Assembly: GCA_014905825.1 (NCBI GenBank)
Contig: JACGCN010000015.1
Coordinates: forward strand, 496,001 to 560,000
Reading direction: 5' to 3'
DNA length: 64,000 nucleotides
Source: Lyophyllum atratum
Taxonomy: Eukaryota > Basidiomycota > Agaricomycetes > Agaricales > Lyophyllaceae
Part shown: positions 1 to 10,841 of the stretch, in pieces
Layout: each line of letters begins with the position of its first letter
Numbering within the stretch: the stretch's first letter is position 1
Notes under the pieces: generated by a model
Databases searched by the model: none
Told to the model about the DNA's origin: nothing
Seen by the model: only the letters and a program-made list of their open reading frames with translations
Translations under genes and position numbers: made by a program

Positions 1-255
1 CGTCGGAACGCTGCCCACCGCTGCCAGACGCCCAACGTGCTTCGTTCCCCGTCGGGCATCATGACTCCCCTTCCCCACGCGCCCACGCACTTAGTTCACA
101 CAAAAACGAGTCAGAATTCGCCGTTCGTTATAATTTTGGGTGCGAGTAATAACAGAAATGTAGAATGCAGGTGATGTATATGACAGCAAGATGATACAGA
201 TGAAGTTAGGTTTGAGATAGTGAGAGAACATCCGAGAACCAAAGCAAGCTCCAGT
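1..255. other. 3' flank of HSP90
   Basis: 255 bp downstream of the HSP90 stop. No coding signal; probably 3' UTR and terminator on the minus strand. Confidence 0.4.
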
Positions 256-2745
256 CTAATCGATCTCCTCCATCGCCGACGTTGACGCTGTCTCCGCTTG
301 CGGGGCTTCGCCACTGGGAGCAGGAGCAGACTCCTCTTCCTCATCAACATCAAGACCAAGTCTACAGATCATCATCATCAACGTCAGTCAAGCCCAAACA
401 GAAAGAAGGCATCGACTTACGCAATCATGCGGTGGATACGCTTAGCAAATGATGTCGGATCGTCGAGCACGAAGCCCGAGGTGAGCAGCGCAGTCTCGTA
501 GAGCAGGTATGTCAGATCCCGGACGGACTTGTCAGCCTTGTCCTCTGAAACCTTGCGCTTGAGCTCCTTGACGACGGGGTTCTTGGGGTTCAGCTCAAGT
601 GTCTTCTTCGATGCCATGTACGACGACATCGACGAATCCCGCAGAGCCTGTGCTTTCATGATACGCTCCTATAGATAGTAAGTCAGTATGGGATCTAAGA
701 AGACACGGAGTGAGACGCACCATGTTCGAAGACCAACCGAACTGGCCGGTAACGAGGACACAGGGCGAGTCGACGATACGGTTGGAGATGACGACCTTCT
801 CGACCTTGTCACCGAGAGCGTCTTTGACGACAGTGCACAGGTCGCTGAACTCGGCAGACTCCTGCTCGCGCTCCTTCTTCTCCTCCTCGGTCTCCTCGAG
901 CTCGAGGCCCTCCTTGGACACGCACACGAGCTTCTTGCCCTCGAACTCCTTGAGCTGGGTGATGGCGTACTCGTCGATGGGGTCGACGAGGAGCAGGACC
1001 TCGAAGCCCTTCTTCTTGAGCACCTCAAGGAAGGGAGAGTCGCGAACAGCAGCGAGAGATTCGCCAGTGAGGTAGTAGATGGATTTCTGGACTTCGGGCA
1101 TGCGGGTGATGTAGTCTAGAGTAAAAGCGACGCGTTAAACAAGCAATAAATTCGAAAGAGACGCAAAACGCACCCTTGAGAGAGGTCATCTCGTCGGTGG
1201 ACTTGGTCGAGTAGAAGCGGAGGAACTCAGCGAGCTTGCTGCGGTTCTGGGCGTCCTCGTGGATACCGAGCTTCAAGTTCTTGCCAAAGGCCTCGTAGAA
1301 CTTGGCGAAGTTGTCCTTATCCTCGGCGATCTCGCTGAGGAGATCCATGCACTTCTTGACGATGTTCTTGCGGATGACCTTGAGGATCTTGTTCTGCTGG
1401 AGGGTCTCACGCGAGATGTTGAGGGGGAGATCCTCGGAGTCGACGATACCCTTGACGAAGTTGAGGTACTCGGGGATGAGGTCCTCGCAGTCGTCCATGA
1501 TGAAGACACGGCGGACATAGAGCTTGATGTTGTTGCGCTTCTTCTTCGACTCGAAGAGGTCGAAGGGTGCACTTTGAGTTCTCGATCAGTATTGATGGCT
1601 AACATAAGAGGCATAAAAACGACTCACCGCTTGGGGATGTAGAGAATGGCCTTGAATTCAAGCTGACCCTCGACGGAGAAGTGCTTGACGGCAAGGTGCT
1701 CTTCCCAGTCGTTGGTTAAGCTCTTGTAGAACGCAGCAGTACTCTTCGGGGGAGATTTCGCTGGGGTTGCGGGTCCAGATGGGCTTCACCTTGTTGAGCT
1801 CTTCGTTGACGACCTCCTTTTCCTTGATCTTTTTGACCTTCTTCTCCTTGGGCTTATCTTCCTCATCCTCGACTTCCTCGATCTTGGGCTTTTCCTCCGC
1901 CTCAACCTCCTCGGCCTCCTCATCCTCGACCTCCTATTGAAGTAATCGTCAGTCTCATCGACATGAACAGTCACGTTATGACGTACCTTCTCGACCTCCT
2001 TGGTCACCGCCAACTGAATGGGGTAGGAGATGAACTCGGAGTGCTTCTTGACGATCTCCTTGATCTTCTTCTCCTCGAGGTACTCGAGCTGATCCTCCTT
2101 GAGGAAGAGACGGATCTCGGTACCGCGGCCAAGAGGGGGGTTTTGAGTGTCGGGGGTGATGGTGAAAGTGCCGCCGGCAGCCGACTCCCAGATATACTGC
2201 TCGTCGTCGTTGTGTTTTGAAATGACCTGGACGCGCTCGGCGACGAGGTAGGCAGAGTAGAAACCGACACCGAACTGTCCGATCATGGAGATATCGGCAC
2301 CAGAGCTGAGCGCCTCCATGAAGCCCTATCGAGACACAATACATGTTAGATCTTCTGCAGTATAACGAAATGATGTGCCACTAACCTTTGTGCCGGACTT
2401 GGCGATCGTACCGAGGTTGTTGACAAGATCAGCTTTGGTCATACCGATACCAGTATCGCGTATGGCGAGCATCTTGTTCTCCTTGTCGGGGGTGATGCGG
2501 ATGTAGAGGTCCTTTTCGGTGTCGAGGACAGAGGGATCTGTTAGTGACGCGTAGCGAACTTTGTCGAGGGCATCGGAACAGTTGGAGATCAATTCACGGA
2601 GGAAGATCTCTTTGTTCGAGTAGAAGGTGTCTGGTGAGGAGATGCTTAGATCGGGTACGCAAATGGATGTTGAGCACGACTTACTGATGATCAGGTCCAG
2701 CAACTGGCTGATCTCAGCCTGGAATCCAAAGCTTTCAGTGGCCAT
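256..2745 (-). CDS. HSP90: Cytosolic heat shock protein 90
   Basis: Dimeric ATP-driven chaperone that matures kinases and other clients in the cytosol. The start is the ATG at 2745 (reads [20 protein letters not shown]). The N-terminal ATPase domain shows [32 protein letters not shown] and [15 protein letters not shown] charged acidic/lysine-rich linker follows (about 1800-1930), then the middle domain with KPIWTRNPS and the C-terminal dimerisation domain. The last residues are MEEID, a conservative variant of the MEEVD signal that binds TPR co-chaperones. Seven short introns are visible (for example 2684-2631 and 420-362, both GT-AG). One extra base at about 1738-1741, between EEY and the expected FYKSLTND segment, shifts the frame. 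Everything downstream is conserved again in the new frame, so an assembly error is more likely than a dead gene. Confidence 0.95.
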
Positions 2746-2896
2746 TGGTCTAAGGAGACGGTAAGGATCGGTGGGCGAAGGCAAAATGGAGCATTACTGA
2801 CGGTTTTGTGGGGAGATATTAGAGGAGTATGAGAAGTGGAAAGATGGGCTTGAGGAGAGAAGGGCGCGTCCATCCTTTTAGACCAATTTTTGGGTG

Positions 2897-2961
2897 TTCT
2901 CGAAGAATCCGAATCTTGCCTTTTCGGGAATTGCGGCGGATGGTGGTGGAACATTCGAGAA
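2897..2961 (-). promoter_or_regulatory. Heat-shock elements upstream of HSP90
   Basis: Bases 2949-2961 are three perfect alternating HSF pentamer cores (GAA, two bases, TTC, two bases, GAA). A second TTC-nn-GAA pair with an adjoining GAA lies at 2897-2907. Both sit 150-215 bp upstream of the HSP90 start codon. This is the expected arrangement for HSF1 control of HSP90. The motif is seen directly; binding is inferred. Confidence 0.75.
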
Positions 2962-3610
2962 CAAATGCCGTGAACTTCTGGTATACGGACAGTTCTTGTG
3001 CCTTTCCACAGCTCTTGCTGTGAATTTGCCTCTGATGCTGATTATCAGACTCATCGATGGCTGCGAGGTTGATGTCGAAGTCTTACCGGGACCTTCAGAG
3101 TCAGTGTCGCAGGAACTCTTCACGGCCAACACGTGACGCCTTCTCTTTCACACCGTCGCGAGTCGACGCGACTGCCGCTGCGTGTCGCGACTCGCGAGCC
3201 TCTGCGATTCTTTCGAACCCTGGATAAAGCTTCATCTTTCTCAGTACACTATAGCGCGAGCTCGATAATTGCAGGCTCAACCTCGGACCTTCATCTGAAC
3301 GTTCCGTCACCTCAAGGGATATCACGCAGTCTATCTTTGATAAGATTCGAACTCGTAAATTCTCTACTTGACCTGCTACATCCTGGCAATGGAATACTAT
3401 ACGCCCTAGGGAACCAAAATCGCACCATTCTTGAGCACTCTTGGCACTCTCCGCATCTATTCGAAATTCACGCAACGACGACACCGGCCGATTACGAATA
3501 TAAAAAAAGGGGAAAGCGGGGTGGAAAATGACAAGTAAACACTAAAGGGGACCCAGAGAAGACGAAACACAAAACGAGTTGCGATTTTATGGTGTTTATC
3601 CTCACACGTG

Positions 3611-4005
3611 AGCCATCGGCCTCCAGCTGCCTGGTCAGGGCAGGGTCCAACAGCCCATCGTGCTATAGGTCGCTGGTCGATTCCTCGAGTGTCATCCAAT
3701 CTTCCCAACCCCAGAAGGGCAGTCAGAGAGGCCACCGTGGTTCATCGACGCTAACTCGCCCCCTCAAAAGAGAAAAAGGCCCAAAGGCAAAAAAAAAGCA
3801 AGACCAAGGGAATTCAAGTCGCGTATCGGAAAGATTCAGCCACAGTGTCAGGCAGCCTTGCCGCTGGGTCAGGGCGGAGACATGGCCCATCACATCAGAG
3901 GCTGACGCTGGTCGATTCCCTCGTGTATCGTCCAGTCCTCCCAACCCGTGAGGGCAGTCGGAAAGGCCACCGAGGTACTTCGACGCTAACCTGGACTCCC
4001 GGAAA
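3611..4005. repeat. Degenerate direct duplication, unit about 235 bp
   Basis: Two copies of a GC-rich block are about 235 bp apart. One runs from about 3625 to 3760 and the other from about 3852 to 4000. Shared stretches include gctggtcgattcc (3672 and 3907), cccaacc, gggcagtc and gaggccaccg or aaggccaccg followed by tcgacgctaac. The copies differ by many substitutions, so the duplication is old. No convincing coding frame spans it. Confidence 0.7.
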
Positions 4006-4170
4006 TGAGACGCGCATCTGCCCTTGATCACGGGAAGCCCCGCTCAAGCACCCCCAGTACATGCAAGCAACTATCTACGGAGGCAATCACACATCACGCA
4101 GGTCCAGGTCTTGATCTTGACTCTTGCGACTTGGGGTATATCGGTTGAGGGCTTGGGCATCGAATCTTGC

Positions 4171-4313
4171 GAATCTTGCTGGGCGGGATGCTTGGCAATC
4201 GATTCTTGTCGGGCGGGACGCTTGGAGATCGAATCTTGTCGGGCGGGGTGCTTGGGGACCGAATCTTGTTAGGCGGGATGCTTGGGGATCGAATCTCGTT
4301 AGGCGGGATGCTG
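4171..4313. repeat. 30-bp minisatellite, about 4.8 copies
   Basis: Units begin at 4171, 4201, 4231, 4261 and 4291, each about 30 bp, with a core that reads gaatcttgtcgggcgggatg and then cttggggatc. Copies differ at a few positions each. The period is a multiple of three, so open frames through it look protein-like, but no gene structure surrounds it and I treat it as non-coding. Confidence 0.85.
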
Positions 4314-4859
4314 GAAGAAGGTATGTCAGCCTATGTGGGTAACAGTGGAAGAGGGGCCCACTCACCACGCTCAGAACATGTCGACTACGGCGGTGCTGAG
4401 GACAGGATGTATCAGTAGGGGAAGATGCGAGGGAGAGGAGCCACTCACCATTGACTATTGGTGATGGCCGACCGACGCGACGATGACGGATGGTAAGCTA
4501 GGCTTCGATGCGTGACATAGTTGATGAAGGACTTACGATGTATAAGGGACAAACAGGACGATGATAAGAGTGGAGGTCGAAGGCGAGGTGGAAGTGGAAA
4601 GCGAATAAAACAAAGGAGATGATGGAAGTGAGAGGTAAAGAGTACTGACGAAGGGTTGACAGGTTTTATACCCTCAGGCTGGGATGCCGCCGATGCGGAT
4701 ATCCGATATCCGACGCCCCGTTCCGCGACCGTTCGCCATGTCAGCCGCTGCGAGTGGTCTGGAAAGACAGCGCGCTTCGGCGCTCCGGTAATGCACGTCT
4801 ACATCGAAGGACTCCAATTCGAAGAACCAAATTAACGTATTACAGTGGGGATCTCGAAA
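4314..4859. other. Intergenic stretch, no gene seen
   Basis: Purine-rich sequence between the minisatellite and the DUF6534 gene. A run reading ttttataccc near 4661 could be a TATA element, but no transcript with conserved coding sequence is visible on either side. Confidence 0.4.
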
Positions 4860-6765
4860 CTACTGCGTTCCTCCTTCCTTCATAGCGGAGGTTGGATCCT
4901 CCATTCGTTCAACAACCTTTGTCACAGTAATCCCGTCTTCCACATCGTAGTGCGAGCTCGACCCCTTGATCGTTGGCGGAGGTTCAAGCTCATACACACC
5001 AGTAGTTATCTGAAAAGGAAACGCGTTAACACGTAGTGCTCGGCAAAACATGTCGAATATGTACAATTTGCCTATTGCTGCGACCATCAGTCTGTTCAGT
5101 TATAGCCCATCAACCTCCTAGAAAATTGCAGAGACAAGATGGATGCTTACCCTCCGCGATCCGTTTGTGGGTTCCTGCTGTCCAAACAGGACGTTGTGGG
5201 TTTCGTAGTCTCGGCCGGTGAGATTGCTCCATCCAGCACGCGCGTTCAAGCTGGATGAACGTTAGGCTTCCCCCAAGTCATTAGGTGACAATACTAGTAC
5301 TGACGTGCTCATCAAGGCGTTCGTATATAACTTGGACAACGCAAAATCCCATACAAAGTTTCTGACGAGAGTTTGTGAAAGGCAAACGGAATTGGGCATA
5401 ATAACGTACAAGGTCGTGTGCTATCAGGTTGTTAGTGACCTTGCAATGCAGTAGCAACTAGCAATCTTACAGGAAGAAGTAAGAAAATCGCCACATCGGC
5501 AAAAGCAGAAACAGCAGTTATCGCGCCGGTTTGCACAGTTACTGGATATAAGGTAAGTATATGGCTTTCAGATATGTTCGAGGGCGTCGTGCGCACATCG
5601 AATTATCCTGCTTATTTTGTCGTCGGTGTCCTTGATTCCGGTCTTTCGTTTCCACTGGATGACGCTCGGTTAGGAGTTCAGGCGTAGACCGCACCGCTGC
5701 GACTCACGAGAGATCGCACCAAGCTACCAGTGATAACAACGTCGGCAGCAGCCGATGCACCGAGCCAGGTGATGACAGCGCCATGGAACTCTTGAAGTCT
5801 GGCATATTGGGGAATAAGAGTGACAGAGATGGTAGTCGCAACGCCGCCCACTACAAGCAGAGAGTGGTTAGATACGGTCGGGAATACTCCTGCGATACGC
5901 ACCAAAGGAGCAGACTGAGAAAAAGCAGACAATGCTAGTTATGAGCGTGGAGTTGGTGATTATTTTGATACGCCAGGCGATAAATAGTTGTACACTCGTT
6001 GATACCATTACCTGTGCGCGTTTGTAATTCAGCCAGAGAATAACAATGGTCACTATAACTTACAGTTACGATAGGATCTGAGGGCGAGACTCGTTATGAA
6101 GAGATATCGCGCAATAGCACAGGTTAGGACTGCTTACCAGCAGAAAGCACTATGAGAGACATCAGCTGAGGCAAGAACCTTAAACTTAAAGCGAAGGGCT
6201 TACTTATTGGAGCAATTTCCGTTGCACGAGGTGTCCCTGGCGGTTCGGTGGTCAACTACTTAGTTTAAAGATAAGCGGTGATTATCTCACCATATCTCTT
6301 GACTAAGGGCTCATACATCATCCCAAGGTCGAAACCTGTGTTCAGCGTTTCCAGAACAAACAAGTACAAGATCTGAATATGCCGGTCAGGAAAGATTTTC
6401 GTGATTACAAGAACAACCCACAAAATATCTGATCCAAGGGGCATCCCTAAGGATACATCAGTATAGCGGATTCACCGGACCCAGGAGGGATATACTTTTT
6501 GTAGGTCTGATAATAAATGAACGTCTGTACAGCAACTCGCTCAACAAGGATCAAGGAAGGCGAAGAAATGAGCGAGCCTGGACAATGAGAATCTGTTCAG
6601 AAATCTTAGTATTAGAAACAGTCTTTAGATGTGATAATTCTCTCACCCCGTACAAAATCATATTCAGGAAGACGCCAATGAGCATTGGCCCAAACCTGAT
6701 GATGATATGAACCCCTTAGCGATCTGGCCGAAAACAGAGACGTACAGTAGCTCCACACTGGGCAT
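4860..6765 (-). CDS. DUF6534-type seven-helix membrane protein
   Basis: Basidiomycete-specific integral membrane protein of unknown function. The start at 6765 gives MPSVELL, which splices across a short intron to FGPMLIGVFLNMILYG, the usual N-terminus of this family. Further exons give FIYYQTYKK, LYLFVLETLNTGFDLGMMYEP, an IAWRIK helix, a long hydrophobic helix, WLGASAAADVVITGSLV, RKTGIKDTDDKI with LTVQTGAITAVSAFADVAIF, and NFVWDFALSKLYTNALMST followed by LNARAGW. The last three are DUF6534 hallmarks. The cytosolic tail ends at 4860. About ten exons, several very short, explain why no long open frame covers the gene. The spliced frame looks intact where I traced it. Ligand and function are unknown for the family; a receptor-like role is only a guess from topology. 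Confidence 0.85.
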
Positions 6766-7927
6766 GTTTAAGTTGGGGACAAGAGGAAAGAGCAACCAAG
6801 AATCCGAGTCAGGGCGTTGAAACGTTCAAATAACCATATTTGTCCCCCCTGGAGTCTTAAATGCATTGAATCGTGGAATTCGCAGACGTTGACATGCCAC
6901 GATGATCCTAGATCGATCTGCCAGTGAGGACGCTGAGGGGTCATTCTTCCCAGCAAGAAGGCCTTTGACAGTAGGACAAATGATGTATCAGGACGCGATC
7001 TCCCTGTGCCATGCTCTGATGACCACAATATTGCCGCACATGGAAGCAAGTAGATAACGGTCCTTCAACTTTAGGAGGTGCTATGGAGGTATGTGCGCTT
7101 CAGCGAAGAGTCAAGAAAGACTCTACATCTTCCTGGTCAAGTTGTTCCTTGGGAAAGATGTCACATCTTTACATACGTCTGTTTCTTCCTGATCAAGTTG
7201 TTCCTTGGGAAAGATTCGTCACATCTTTACATACGTCTGTTTATAATCTTCAGGTTGCATTATGTGAAACGGGGACACTTCCCAAAACCACTTGTGTGTC
7301 CAACGATCATGATCAAGCCTCTAGACAGGCGCTGTGAAAGAACTAACGTGAGTACTCACATTCTAAAAATGAAATCCTAGTATGTTCCTTGGGAAAGATG
7401 TTACATCTCGGCAAAGGTTCCAATGCATCTTTGTTCTAACGTCTAGATAGGCGCTGTGAGAGAACTGACGTGAGTAGTTACGAGTAGAATGGTTGGTACC
7501 AGACTTCGGAGCGTGAGCGTCTAGGGTGGCGGCCGGCGGCCTGGACACCCGTAGGCGGTCCGTCATGCGAGGGCAATCACACGTAGATAGGAATGTAGGT
7601 CAGTACCAGGTGTGGGAGCAGTGGAATGACAGACTGGTCCAGGTCAAGCCTGGGTCAGCATCCGGAATCGGATGCGCCACAGTGACTGTCGTGACGATCA
7701 TGTGTCCCTGCGCTCCCACGGGGTCTTCTTATCCGTATCATGATCATGATCCAGTCACCAGTGAATGGTTTGGTCCTGGTCCTGCCTTCGGTTCTGCACG
7801 TACACACTTGCGTAAGTGCCTGTTGTGGCACTGGCAGTTTCCGATGGAAGCAAAGTTGATCCTGAAGGGCCCTGACTTGAGGTATATCTTGAAGTTCCTC
7901 TCATCCACCCCCCAGTACCCGTTTCTC
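6766..7927. other. Intergenic stretch with local duplications
   Basis: About 1.1 kb between two divergent genes (DUF6534 on minus, FMO on plus). Apart from the duplications listed separately I see no supported gene. Open frames here are short and lack recognisable motifs. Confidence 0.5.
7130..7480. repeat. Nested short duplications, 57-bp and about 120-bp spacing
   Basis: A 57-bp unit containing gttccttgggaaagat and tcacatctttacatacgtct occurs twice in tandem (7130-7186 and 7187-7244), with a partial third copy at 7384-7408. A separate block with the core aggcgctgtg and then acgtgagta occurs at about 7319-7360 and 7442-7480. The order (A, A, B, A', B') suggests a duplicated A-B block with an extra A copy. 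Confidence 0.75.
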
Positions 7928-10174
7928 ATGTCTTCCGCTCTTCAGACCAAAACTGTTGGTATCATAGGTGCAGGGGCAGCAGGCCTTATTACCGCTCAAG
8001 TGCTCCTCCAAGACGGCTTCAATGTGCGCGTTATCACGCGTGATAAATCGCCTGGTGGGGTGTGGGCGAGGGAGCGAATTTATCCTGGTCTCAGCATAAA
8101 CAAGTGAGTAGTCTGAAGGTATCGCTGACATGAACTTGCCTTATCGTTCGACCTCAGTGTTCATGGAGAGTTTAGATTCTCTTCGTTGCCCATGCCCCCA
8201 CCTTCTCAGTCTGCAGAGACTGGTGGTCGCCTGGCTGGCGATGACATGTGCACGTACATGGAAACTTTTGCACATACTTTCTTGAATAGTAAAATTACAT
8301 TTGAGACCGAGGTACTCGCGATTTATCGGTCCGCCAGCGGCCTCTGGTTGGTGACGGTAGAAGGTCGCGGTAGCGCCACTCAACAAGTTTTCGAGTTTTC
8401 CCACATCGTTCTTTGTACCGGGGTACGCGTCTTGAAATTCACAATGACTGGAATACTCACAGTACCCATCACAGGGTTGCAGCAGCCCGAACATTCCAAA
8501 GCATCTGTCGCCTGCGACAGCGGAGAGAGCTCGATTCCGTGGACTGGTATTCCACTCGGCGAACTTTCGTGATCATGTAGATGAAGTTCTAGAGAAAGTG
8601 AAACCGATCGCCCCTGGCGGAAATGGAGACGGAGATTCGATTGTGGTGATTGGTGGTGGGAAATCGGCACAGGAGTGAGTCATTTGCTATGTGGATAAGA
8701 GTACGCACCATTGCTGATTGAAGGTCCCTGTTTCCAGTACAGCTGCATATCTCGCGAATGCTGGACGCAAAGTCACTGTTGTCTTTGAAACTACGGATGC
8801 AATCCTTGCCGTTCCAAAACCTCTACCAGCCTTCATTCGCAAAAGCAGGTGAGTGAATATCCGCAGTTTTCTGGGTGGAAAGTTTGACCATCTTTAGGTT
8901 TCTCGGTATACTGTCTCCTCATATAGAACTGAAGACACGCCTCGAGTATGTTCCGTTCTCCCTCATACACGTGTCCGTTGCCTTATGCTTCTTTGATCAG
9001 ACGGTTTTTACATACCACCTGGCTGGGCAGCAAGATTGTTCATTTTATTTGGGACAAGATCACTTCGAGCTCCGTACGTGTGTTTCTCTCTGCCTGTAAC
9101 GCTATCTTCTTATGTATATTTACGTGCATCTCGATAGCTTGATGTATACTCTATACCAAAGGATTCACCCTTGCGAAATGCTCACTCGCTATTCTGGGGC
9201 ATTCGAACTAACGACGAGGGCGCTTATCGTGCAAACAGCTTCTACGGCCTGGTTAGTTCTGGGCAAATCCAGGCTGGCCGCGCCTTTACGCGCCGAAGGT
9301 TTCGGAAGTGATGGCCGATCTCTAATTCTAAGCAATGGCCAAACTCTGCCGGCTGATGTTGTAATCCTCGCGACTGGATATACATCTTCCTGGACTAACA
9401 TTTTCGATGGTGCGTCTTCTCACGACTGGAATGTAAAATTCGCTATTGGCTTACAATCTCGTCTTTCATGCCAGATGAGACCACCGAAGCACTTGGTATT
9501 GGTAGGCACCCACCACTTACTAAGGTCGTAGACACTTGGAACTACACATCTTTGGCGAACCCGCCATCATCGCATCCAGACAATGAACAATGGGCTTCGT
9601 CAATTTATCGTGGTCTCGTTCCCGCTAAAAATTTAGACCAACGCGACTTTGCGATCAATGGCGCAGTCGTATGTCTTTTACATTCTTCCCCTATCGTCGT
9701 CTAATTGGTACGCAGTTTACCACGAACAATGGCTATTCATTCGAGGTTTCAGCTCACTGGATATCGTCTTACTTCCTGAGAGATCAGATGCGCCTTCCCT
9801 CGTCAACCGAAGAAGCGCTTGCGCACGCAGAGCGCAACTCGGCATGGATGAGAAAACGATTCCCTGACATGTTACTCTGGGTCAATGAAAGCTACAGCAG
9901 CGGCCTGGCGTTCTGGAGGTATGACATCCCTTCTGGCTGCACAGTACCTGCTCTTACCTGGACTTGTAACTAGCTGGCCACAACTAGTCGATGATTTGTT
10001 GGAAGACATGCACCTGCCGAGTATGCGTAGCTGGTGGCAAACTGGCTGACGCTGGGCCACGTGCATAAGGCATTGAACCTGAGAGATCGTAATGCTCGGA
10101 TGAGGAACATCGCTAAGATCGGTTACATTATAGCCTGGGCGAAGGCTTCAGCGCTGTTTAGACATCTGTGGTAG
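7928..10174 (+). CDS. Flavin-containing monooxygenase (FMO-like), frameshifted
   Basis: Probable FAD/NADPH monooxygenase acting on small organic substrates. The start at 7928 leads directly into the FAD-binding motif GIIGAGAAGLITAQVL. A short intron (8104 to about 8158) precedes the next exon. The FMO fingerprint appears as GLVFHSANFRDHV (about 8540-8580) and the NADPH-binding site as VVIGGGKSAQE (8641-8673). ADVVILATGY at about 9352-9381 is the family's C-terminal ATG motif. Later exons carry SLANPPSSHP and MLLWVNESYSSGLAFW. Two breaks are visible: one near 9271-9281, where homology jumps frame, and one near 10030-10041, where the frame stops at 10047-10049 although conserved-looking sequence continues to a stop at 10172. 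It is either a decaying gene or a functional gene with assembly indels. The substrate cannot be inferred. Confidence 0.85.
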
Positions 10175-10841
10175 GACAGATTATATTTTACTTGTCTTCA
10201 AGGAAACACAACTGTCCTCACAGCGCTCTCGTGATAAGCACAACTGGGACGTCGACACGTTCGTAGCTTTGTTGTTGCCTCTTTTCCACTTCCACGCGTT
10301 CACGCGAGTCCTCATCTCTTGTCTCCCTACCGATTCCACTCTCTTCTTTTCGACAACGTCCTTACCCAAGGAAGACAAAAGCTAAGTTACCGATGCATTC
10401 GAAAGCGTGGTGCCTCCGCAAAGCCGACAGATGACAAGTCGCTCGGGTAGACAGGACAGCATTGTCCTTAGAGTCAACGCCGTTGTGGCGATTAAGCATT
10501 CTATGGAGCATTTTGACATAAATTACAATTTTGCACTTGCACTCTCTCGGCCCTTCGAGGTTTTAAATTCTGTCTAAGCGCAATGAACCTTGAAGCGGCG
10601 TCTCATTGGAGTGCGGCTACAGTCCAAATCGCAGGTATCGACGAGATGTGCGCTACAATATAGGGGAAACCAGTACACTGAGACCGAGTGCTGCACTAGT
10701 ATATATCCAGGGAATCGAGTGTTGCACAAGTATATATCCAAGACCGAGTAAGTAGGAAGGAGTTAGGAAGGTATAGCAGTGCGTGTATGGTTCCACACAT
10801 ATATCTGTATCAAAGCAAGACAGCGACCGATAACTCATCAT
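10175..10841. other. Intergenic stretch between convergent genes
   Basis: About 670 bp between the FMO and aldehyde dehydrogenase genes, which converge here. It holds an imperfect tandem repeat at 10679-10760 and no supported gene. Confidence 0.5.
10679..10760. repeat. Imperfect tandem repeat, about 36-bp unit
   Basis: The segment reads gaccgagtgctgcactagt then atatatccag, followed by a second copy with tgttgcacaagtatatatcc and the start of a third (agaccgagtaag). Two and a half copies with a few substitutions. Confidence 0.6.

Noticed and set aside
688..1119. 143-codon plus-strand frame opposite HSP90
   Set aside because: It is antisense to a conserved exon; Leu/Glu-rich composition is the mirror of HSP90 codons.
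4024..4418. Cys/Gly- or Arg-rich repeat protein frames over the 30-bp minisatellite
   Set aside because: The frames exist only because the repeat period is a multiple of three; no start context, introns or flanking coding sequence.
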